Shown piece after piece: positions 23,201 through 31,774 of a DNA stretch of 64,000 bases; positions within the stretch are counted from its first letter, which is position 1; each line of letters opens with the position of its first letter. Source of the DNA: Erythrophleum ivorense (taxonomy: Eukaryota > Streptophyta > Magnoliopsida > Fabales > Fabaceae); the NCBI GenBank assembly GCA_026724425.1, contig JAIUCV010000023.1:6143958-6207957 (forward strand). Direction: 5' to 3'. Under the pieces are notes generated by a model. It saw only the letters and a list, made by a program, of their open reading frames with translations, searched no databases and was not told where the DNA came from. The translations under genes and the position numbers were made by a program.

Positions 23201-24394
23201 CTTTTCAAGATCAAATCTTAACATTTCATTCCTTTTTTCTTTTGATTTTCTAATTTCATAACTAAATATCTTCTTCCCAAAATTCCTTGGCCACACACTT
23301 GGATGCTTATTCTTAGCCCTTAAGTTATGGTGATTTGATGGTTAGTAACCATGGTTAATTTTTTTAACTCAACCATGGTTAATTCTTTAAATTAACTAAA
23401 ATACTTTTTTTCTTTCCTTTTTATTTTATATTTATATTTGGGTTTCATCTTCTCTAAAGCCCTAATTATATCTTGTTTCCTCTTATTGGGCCTTTAGAAT
23501 CTACTGTTGGACTTTACAGCAGTCTTAAAATCGGTGTCCGGGCTTGATTAAAGTTTTACGGTACAATACATACCTTTAGACTTTCTAAAATTTATAAATA
23601 TTATTTTCTCTACTTTCTGGCCATACTAAGCCTTAAATATGGATCAGGGGCCCTCAACTTCAATCCTCATAAATTTTGGTGTCAATCGGACATCTGGGTC
23701 TTTAGGTGTAATTTTCATCATTCTGTATTATGATTGTGTTCTAAAATTTTTATTTATTACAATTTAGTCCCTAAAACTCTTTTAGGGTTTCTTAGCCCTT
23801 TAGTTATTTCTATTTTCATGGTTGTTACAACTTTCTCTTTCTATTTTGCTCGTGGCTACTGATCGAGCTAATCAGATCCCAGACCGGATCTCGTCCGGCC
23901 ATCCAGACAATGTGGCGTCATCGAACCCGTTTCATCAAACAAAGTTTAACCATAGGTCACAAATTTATGATATTTTTGCTTGATTTTTTTTATATTCGTG
24001 CCTAAAGCCACGAATAGAGGGTGAAACTAGGGTTCCCTAAACTTTTAGGTAATCTACACATTTTGTCCGGCACAACTTTTCTTTATATTTTAGTCTCTAA
24101 CTCTTTCATATTTAACCTTGGAAACTCTTCGGGACCTTTTTCTAATCTTTTTTTTTCATTTATTTTGGACCTAATTTTAGGGCATCTCTGGCCTTGACTC
24201 ATCATTATTTGTGGTCTAGAATATTATTTTAATTTTATTGGACCTTAATTTACATTATTTGGGGAACTCCCTTTTGCATCCTGTAACAACCAGAAAAAGA
24301 AAAGAAAAGAAAAGATAAAAGAAAAGGGGAAGAAAAGAAAAGCTGAAAATTTTCGAAGGCTGAAAATTTTCTAAGTCTGCTAGCTACAGCCTAC

Positions 24395-24615
24395 CTATAG
24401 CAAATGTACCTGTTCGCTATAGCGAGAAAAGGGCTAGCTATAGCAAGAATGCCTTCTCGCTATAGTGAAAATGCTTCTAGCTATAGCGAGTGCGGGCATC
24501 CCATACAAAATCCAGGGGGTAGCTTGCCATAGCGAGAGTTATAGCAAAGGCAGAGGTCTGGGATTGACTCGAGCTCGCCATAGCGAGGGTTATGGCTCGC
24601 TATAGTGAGGGTGAG
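24395..24615 (+). repeat. CTCGCTATAGCGAG palindrome cluster, Tekay 5' LTR
   Basis: About eight copies of (C)TATAGCGAG or its complement within 220 bp; the full palindrome is 14 bp. Variation is mainly at CpG (GCGAG to GTGAG or GCAAG). The 3' LTR (31,888-32,108) and solo LTR F (56,918-57,215) have the same cluster; LTRs A-E do not. Confidence 0.85.
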
Positions 24616-25344
24616 TCCAGAAAAGCGTGAAAAGAGAGATTTTGACTTTTTAAAAGCTTCCAAACTTTCCTTTCTCTTAGAACCGACCTAAGCTTCGATC
24701 AAGGAGAGAGAAAAGAGCCGTGGAGAGAGAGAGAGACCTAGAGAAGCAAGGAGATCAAGCAAAGAGGTGAGTAATCTTGAGATTTCCCTAGCTTTTCTCC
24801 TTAGCATGTTGTTCTCCTCCTTTTGCCCTGTCTTTCTATAGTTTTAGAAATTGATTTGGGTTTGGTTCAGAAGAGAGAAAGTGGAAAACCACTCTTGAGG
24901 AAGGGTAGAGCTTATGTAGCTTCATATATCCTTTGCTTTCCTCTTTGAGAGTTTGAGAGAGGAAGGAAAGTGAGTGAAAGTTTAGAGAGAGAATCCCTAG
25001 ATCTTGCAAGGGTAGTGGGGGTTTTGTTTCAATGAAGAGCCCCTTTAACTTTATGAGTACTTATTTGAGTTATGAGAGAATGATTTGGTGCTCTTTGTTG
25101 TGCCTAGGCTCAAAGGAAGCAATTCCGTCTAGTTGTGAGTGTGAAATCAAGGAGGGAGAAGATAAATTAAAAGGGAAGACTTGTGTTATCCGATAAGGTA
25201 GCTCTCTACTCTTTTCTTGTTACATTCTTGGATGTGTAATAGTCATGGTATGTTGTGTATGTGCTTGTTTGATGAGATATGCCATTGATGTTGCCTTGAT
25301 GCATTGGTACCAATATGCTTTTGATATGAATTGTGGAAATTACT

Positions 25345-25466
25345 CGGGTGAGGTGGTGCCAAAAGTCCCTTGAGACGGGTGAGGTGGAGCCAAAAGTCCC
25401 TAAACCAAGGGTGAGGCCGATCCAAAAGTCCCAAGGCTCGGGTGAGGCTAGACCGAAAGTCCCTAG
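25345..25466 (+). repeat. GGTGAGG...AAAAGTCCC array, Tekay 5' LTR
   Basis: Four units of ~30 nt of the form GGGTGAGG(T/C)...CCAAAAGTCCC. The 3' LTR copy is 32,838-32,956. Corresponding arrays: 38,846-38,993 (C), 45,833-45,972 (D, decayed), 56,355-56,515 (E, minus) and 57,966-58,124 (F). Confidence 0.85.
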
Positions 25467-25588
25467 AGCCTATTCTTGGCATTGATATATTATTATGGCA
25501 TGGAACACATATGTTGTGTTATTGTGACTTGTGTGCATGCTTGACTAGTTTATATGCCTTGATTGCATCTTGAATGAGTATGAGCTAT

Positions 25589-25607
25589 TGAGATTTCCCA
25601 AATCTCA
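25589..25607 (+). other. Conserved intronic hairpin, Tekay 5' LTR
   Basis: TGAGATTTCCCAAATCTCA: an 8-bp stem with a 3-nt loop, 30 nt before the acceptor AG at 25,637. The same fold is at 33,082-33,100 in the 3' LTR and in all six solo LTRs with changed but still paired stems. Confidence 0.65.
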
Positions 25608-27040
25608 CCCCCTTCCCTCTCCCATTTTAACATCCAGGTGGAGCTCAAGAGCCTAAGAGTGGAAGCCATGAGGCATAGAAGGCCTTGTATTGCCACTTTT
25701 GCACACATACACCTAACTTGATGTATAGGAAGACCAAGTACTTATGTATATATATTATTTTGAGTTGTGAGTATGTGAGCATATGTAAATATATGTACAA
25801 ATGATGTATGAATTGTGTAAAGAGCCAAAGTAATGAGAATGTAGAAATTGGCCCTTTTGTGGCTTACATGTGCTAGTGTATTATGTTTTGTAGCATAGTA
25901 GTTTTGAAATGCATGATGATTTGGATCACTTAGACAATTCATATATGCTATATTTGTACTTTCAAACTTGCCCAAAAGAGGCTAGAGCATGTGGGAGGTC
26001 ATTTAGACCTATTTTGAACCAAATGGAGTGCCAAAATTGCCAATTGTGTGAGCTCCATCAAAGTATGACCGGATGAGCTCTTCTTGATATGGAATTTGGC
26101 ATGACTCTAGAGTCTATTGAGAGCTTCTTGAGAAGTTAAAGTGGATAATATTTGGAGGTCTAGAGAATATTTGGTGAATTGTTGAAGTTGGGAAATTTTG
26201 ATGGCTTGGCCAAGTACTGTGCATTAAGTCCGAAAATGAAACCATGCCATTCATAGATCAAATGGTGTCCAATTGTCATGAAATTTTATGAACATAAACT
26301 AGATATCCACAGTGACCTATAACAACTGGAAGAACCTCAATCGGAGGTCTGTAGAGAGAGAAACGACTTGCTGAAGTTCTGTATCAGCATTAGGGAAGTT
26401 TCTGACCTTCGTTACTATTCCATTAGTTTTCGAAGTCCAAGAGCTCCTAAAATGATTTGAACTTATTTTTCTCCTCTATTTAACATCTGTAGCTTTCCAA
26501 ATTGGTATATTTTTCTCATATTGGATTTTTGTGAAATTAATTACGAATTTTCAAAGTTCATGACAGTAAACTACACCAGTATCAGGGACAGCAGGACATC
26601 TGTTCCTATTTCGATGTCAATGATGGTCTAAACGTTGAGATTATGGTTGGGAGTTATTTTTAGTGTAAATTTAATATCCCAAGATTTCTAGAGAGCTATG
26701 ATTTTCTTGATCCCCATTTTTCTAGAATTAGTTATGATTTTCCAAAATTAGAGCCAAAAATCTGACTTATGGGCTCATTTGAGAAATTGCTTTTTCTTGG
26801 TTTTTGGCTTCATATCCGTGGTTTGTGAGTTGTTTGAGACTATGTACAAGTTGTATAAATATTTTTTGAGTAGAAAATGTGAATGATGGGTTTAAGGGAC
26901 TCACGGGGCAAAATATGACCGGTTAAACCCCGACTTTAAGTAGTAAAATACTACGGTTTCGGTCATTTTCCTGGGAAATCATATGGAATCAAGCCTAGAG
27001 GGAGATGAATTGGAGTTAAGATATTATGGTGTTACATTTT

Positions 27041-27053
27041 TGGTATCAAAGCA
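27041..27053 (+). other. Primer-binding site, Tekay (initiator Met tRNA)
   Basis: TGGTATCAAAGCA begins 4 nt after the 5' LTR end. It is one base off the tRNA-iMet complement. Confidence 0.85.
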
Positions 27054-27201
27054 AAGGTTCAGGCACTTTTGCTCGATGTTGGGCTCTTGAATGGAGTAAA
27101 TTGCTTGTGTTTGGTGTGAATTGCCATGGAAGTAGTAACATTCATATGCATAGGTGCTTGTGCTATGATTATGAACTGAGAATTGCTACTTCTTTTCAGA
27201 T

Positions 27202-28297
27202 ATGGTTGAGACTAGACGGGGCAGGGGTAGAGGCAGGCCACCCAGGGCTCAGAGAGTTGAGCCAGAGGTTCCGGTTGGGCTTGAGGATCCTCTGCGAACC
27301 ATCATGGAGAGGTTGGATCGGTATGAAGCCATGATGGACCAGCATCAGAAAATGTTAGAACAACAGAGGTATATTGCCTAGCAACAGTATGATATGATCA
27401 TAACCTGCAAGATACCCTGGCTAGGCAAGAGGAAGCCCCTGTACCTCAGCCATCTACATCTGGTAACTCACCTGCACATCTCATGGAGCCTATAGTAGCT
27501 CAGACCTAGACGCCTATCCAAAAATTGTTAAAGCAGTTCAGGCAAAACAATCCACCCACGTTTGACGGGGAGTTAGATGCGGATAAGGCGGAGGCTTGGG
27601 TTAGAGAGCTAGAGAAAATCTTTTCGGTAATGATCTAGCCACTTTCATGCTACAAAAGGAAGTTGATAGATGGTGGTGTAGCACGAAACCCCTGATGGAG
27701 ACCAAGGATATACAGATAAACTGGGAAAGTTTCTTGGTTGAGTTTTATGAGAAATATTTCCCTAGTTCTGTGAGGAAAAAGAAAGAAATAGAGTTTATGA
27801 GTTTGAGACAGACGGATGAGATGATTGTAGACCAATATGTGGCCAAGTTTATGGAGTTGTCTCGGTATTCCTCTTACCTCCAGAGTTATGATGATGAACC
27901 CTGGAGATGTGAGCAGTTTGAGACCGGGCTGATACCTCTTATTAGCGACAGAGTTACCCCACAACGGATCAGAAAGTTTAATACCCTTGTAGAGGTCAGC
28001 AGGGTGATTGAGACTAACTTGCGAGTCATTATGCCTATTACGGCTATAGCTAGTCAGAAGGAGGTTTCAGAATTGAAAAAGCTGAGATAGGAAGAGGGTT
28101 CTAGTGTGACACCCAGTGCCAAGAAGAGAGGCAAGGGGCCATGGAACCGAAGGCCACAGCGGGGTAAGCCGATGCCGCCTCTTCGGGGCCAGTCATCCTT
28201 CCAGCAGTTTCCGGTGACTTGCTTCAAGTGTGGGAAGCTGCGGCACATTGCGAGACACTGTCCTCAGATGGACACAGCGCCTCCTCCTAGGCCATAG
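27202..28297 (+). pseudogene. Tekay gag, frameshifted
   Basis: Starts at ATG 27,202 with a basic Arg/Gly-rich head (METRRGRGRGRPPR-type), as in Del/Tekay gags. It breaks at TAG 27,379, changes frame before NPPTFDGELDADKAEAW (about 27,550-27,600) and again near 27,630 before LATFMLQKEVDRWW. It then reads SFLVEFYEKYFPSSVR, FMSLRQ..MIVDQYVAKF and a zinc knuckle CFKCGKLRHIARHC (28,220-28,261, CX2CX4HX4C intact). TAG codons lie at 28,088 and 28,295. Domain order is normal, with retrotransposon gag followed by the knuckle. Gag forms the particle that packages element RNA; this copy cannot make it. Confidence 0.85.
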
Positions 28298-28347
28298 ACC
28301 CAGGGTCGAGTGTTCGCCCTCACTCAACAGGAAGCCAGCGCGTCCCC

Positions 28348-31300
28348 CAGTTTAATCTGAGGTACAAGATAGTGAATGGCTTTCTTGTAGTTGCTATGTT
28401 TGATTCGGGTGCTAGTCACTCGTTCATATCTTATGATTGTGTGAGGCAATTGGGTCTGGCTGTTAGTGTCTTGCCCTTTGACTTGTCTGTCACTACACCC
28501 ATTGGAGGTCCAGTGGTTACTTCCCATACTTGCTTAAATGTCACTGTTCAGTTTAACCATTGTCATACCACTATTGATTTGATTTGTATGCCTTTCCATG
28601 ATATTGATATGATTGTTGGTATGAACTGGTTGGCCGCGAATAATGCGGTACTTGATTGTGAACACCGAACCATTTCCTTACCTGCTTGTGGGATCATACC
28701 TAGGGTAGGAGCTGAGTTATCCTTTATGACTACTGCCCAGGTTAAGAGGCATTTAGAGTGTGGATGTCAAGGGTTTCTAGTCTTTTTCTCTATTCAGGTT
28801 GAGGTAGAAGAAGGGATAGAGGAGATCCTAATTGTCAGGGAATTCCTGGAAGTGTTCCATAAAGAGTTTGACTTTAGTGGTCTACCCCCTAAGAGAGAAC
28901 TAGAATTCCCTATAGACATAGTGCCTGGGGCTGGATCGGTGTCCAAGGCTCCTTACAGGATGGCTCCCGCCGAGCTCGCAGAGTTAAAAAGGCAGATAGA
29001 GGAATTATTAGAGAAAGGGTTTATCCGCCTTAATGTATCACCTTGGGGAGCTCCAGTTTTATTTGTGAGAAAGAAAGATGGTAGTTTACGCTTGTGTATA
29101 GGTTATAGAGAGTTAAATAAAGTTACCATCAAGAATAAATATCCTCTCCCTAGAATTGATGATTTGTTAGATCAGTTGGCTGGGGCATCTGTGTTTTTCA
29201 AGATAGATCTTAGATCTGGGTACCACCAGTTGAGAGTGAGAATTGAAGACGTCTCCAAGACAGCCTTCAGAACGAGATATGGGCACTATGAGTTCCTTGT
29301 GATGCCATTCGGGTTGACAAATGCGCCGGCTGTGTTCATGGATTACATGAATAGGGTATTCAGACCGTATCTAGATCAATTTGTGGTAGTCTTTATTAAT
29401 GATATCCTAGTGTACTCTAGATCCTTTGAGGAGCACTAGAGGCACTTGAGATTAGTCCTAGAAACCTTAAGAGAGAAAAGGTTGTAAGCCAAACTTAGTA
29501 AATGTGAGTTTTGACTAACTGAGGTAAGATTCTTAGGTCATGTGATCTCACGAGATGGGGTTGCGGTTGATCCCCATAAAATTGAGGTTGTGTTACAGTG
29601 GGATAGACCTAGAACGATCACCAAGGTTAGGAGTTTCCTAGGTTTGGCAGGGTACTATAGACGTTTTATTCAGGGTTTTTCTCAAATGGCCTTATCACTG
29701 ACGAGGCTAACTAGAAAAGAGATACCGTTTGTGTGGGATGATAGTTGTGAGAGGAGTTTCCAGGAATTGAAGCTCCGTTTGACCACTACCCATGTACTGA
29801 TTATCCCTGACCCTAGTGAGCCATTTGTGGTTTATTGTGATGCCTCGGGCAAAGGGTTAGAATGTGTGTTGATGCAGCATGGTAGAGTAGTGGCATATGC
29901 CTCGAGGCAGTTGAGGCCTCATGAGGAGAATTATCCCACACATGACCTGGAGTTAGCCGCCGTAGTGTTTGCTCTTAAAATCTGGAGACACTATCTGTAT
30001 GGTGCTATTATAGAGATCTATAGTGACCATAAAAGTCTGAAATACCTATTTGACTAGAAGGAACTCAATATGAGACAGAGAAGATGGATGGAGTTTCTGA
30101 AAGACTATGATTATGTGTTGAAATATCATCTGGGCAAGGCCAATGTGGTGGCAGATGCTCTGAGTAGGAAATCCATCCATGTGGCCCATATGATGATTAG
30201 GGAGCAAGAACTCCTAAAGAAGTTCAGAAACTTGAACTTCTCTTGTCAGGTGGTCTTGGGTAGATTGTATTTGAGTGAAACCCAAATTGAGAATGTATTG
30301 AGAACTCAGATCTTAGATGCCCAGAGAGAGGATGAGTTTCTGAGACGAATCAAGAATGATATCTCCCAAGGTAGGACCTCAGATTTCAAGGTGTCTGAGG
30401 ATGGTATGATAGTATACCGAGATAGAATCTGTGTGCCTAGTCGAAATGAGTTAAGAGAAAGTATTTTAGAAGAGGCACATAAGAGTAAGTATACTATCCA
30501 CCTAGGTGCCACCAAGATGTATCAGGGTATGAAACAGATTTTCTGGTGGCCGAGAATAAAAAATGAGGTGACAGACTATGTGGCTAGATGCCTAGTGTGT
30601 CAGAGGGTAAAAATAGAACATCAAAGACCGGCTGGGTTGTTGCAACCTCTAGTTATCTCTGAGTGGAAGTGGGATAGTATAGCCATAGACTTTGTTATAG
30701 GGTTACCCAGGACATCCTCTGGACACGATGCTATTTGGATAGTTGTGGATAGACTGACGAAGTCTGCACACTTTTTAGCTATCAAAGCTACTCATACACT
30801 GGAGAAATTAGCCCAGTTGTATATCAGAGAGATAATGCGACTTCATGGAGTACCCAGTAGCATAGTTTCAGATAGAGACCCCAGTATCACGTCGAACTTT
30901 TGGAGGTCGTTACAGCATGCCTTAGGAACCAGGTTGCGGTTTAGCACTGCATATCACCCCCAGACAGATGGTCAGATTGAGAGGACCATCCAGACCTTAG
31001 AAGACATGTTGAGGGCGTGTGTGTTAGAAATGAAAGGTAACTGGGATGTGTATTTACCATTAGCAGAGTTCGCTTATAATAACAGTTACCATTCCAGTAC
31101 CTAGATGGCCCCTTATGAGGCTTTGTATGGGAGAAAGTGCAGATCCCTTCTGTGTCGGGTTGAGCTAGGTGAGAGGAGTATGATAGGACCTGAGATTGTG
31201 GACCAGACCACCCGACAAATAGAATTGATTAGAAAGAGACTTTTCACGACCCAGAGTAGGCAGAAAAGCTATGCCGATAAGAAAAGGAGGCCGTTAGAGT

Positions 31301-31725
31301 TTGAGATTAGAGACCACGTGTTCATTCGAGTGTCTCCAGTAACGGGAGTAGGTCGGTCAATGAGGGTAAGAAAGCTCAGTCCTAGGTATATTGGTCCATT
31401 TGAAATTCTTGAGAAAATTGGACCCGTGGCTTACCGGATAGCCTTGCCTCCTAACCTAGCCCAAATCCACAGTGTTTTTCATGTCTCCCAGTTGAAAAAG
31501 TATATACCTGACCCCTCACACGTCATAGAATATGAGCATGTGCAATTGCAGGAAGATCTTTCCTATGTAGTGAAACCAGAGAGAATTGTGGATGCTAAGT
31601 TGAAACAGTTGAGAAGCAAGAGCATTCCTCTGGTGAAAGTGATCTGGAGAGGTTTGACATCTGAAGAAGCAACCTGGGAATTGGAGGATGAAATAAGGCA
31701 AAAATATCCAGAATTATTCCCTTAA
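28348..31725 (+). pseudogene. Tekay pol (protease, RT, RNase H, integrase, chromodomain), five in-frame stops
   Basis: A single frame runs from about 28,348 to TAA 31,723-31,725. Protease DSGASHSFIS is at 28,402-28,431. RT shows FIRLNVSPWGAPVLFVRKKD and GYHQLR; its catalytic box reads FIND (29,392-29,403) where FADD/YIDD is expected, losing one Asp. RNase H has YCDASGKGLECVLMQ and ADALSRK. Integrase has a zinc region (CLVCQRVK), then WDSIAIDFV, SIVSDRDP and TDGQIERT supplying the D,D,E residues. A chromodomain with IPLVKVIWRGL and EEATWELEDE ends the protein, marking a chromovirus. Stops at 29,437, 29,485, 29,512, 30,055 and 31,102 are all point changes; the frame is never shifted. Confidence 0.95.
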
Positions 31726-31757
31726 GGTATGTATTTAAATTTCGAGGACGAAATTTC

Positions 31758-31774
31758 TTTTAAGGGGGTGGAAA
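31758..31774 (+). other. Polypurine tract, Tekay
   Basis: TTTTAAGGGGGTGGAAA directly before the 3' LTR TG at 31,775; it primes plus-strand synthesis. Confidence 0.85.

Larger units (their letters stand above)
24767..25637 (+). other. Predicted split 5' leader in Tekay LTR (intron 1, middle exon, intron 2)
   Basis: Intron 1 runs 24,767-25,107 (AAGAG|GTGAGTAA to GTGCCTAG|GCTC). The middle exon is 25,108-25,197 (90 nt). Intron 2 runs 25,198-25,637 (ATAAG|GTAGCTC to CATCCAG|GTGG). The 3' LTR has identical spacing (32,260; 32,601-32,690; 33,130). Equivalent sites occur in solo LTRs A-F. This is inferred from splice consensus and conservation; there is no transcript evidence. Confidence 0.45.
24282..27036 (+). 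repeat. Tekay 5' LTR
   Basis: Holds, in order: a purine-rich start, the CTATAGCGAG palindrome cluster (24,395-24,615), a TTTTTAAAAG TATA-like site (about 24,644-24,654), splice donor AG|GTGAGT at 24,767, a 90-nt middle exon 25,108-25,197, the GGTGAGG array 25,345-25,466, the hairpin 25,589-25,607 and acceptor TCCAG|GTGG at 25,637. Confidence 0.95.

Noticed and set aside
25345..25466. GGTGAGG arrays as a CRISPR-like repeat array
   Set aside because: Units are contiguous without unique spacers, the genome is plant, and the arrays lie inside LTRs.
25243..25482. Minus-strand frame MPRIGSRDFRSSLTRALG, repeated at 32,736-32,975
   Set aside because: Antisense translation of the GGTGAGG array in the two Tekay LTRs; recurrence reflects LTR identity, not a gene pair.
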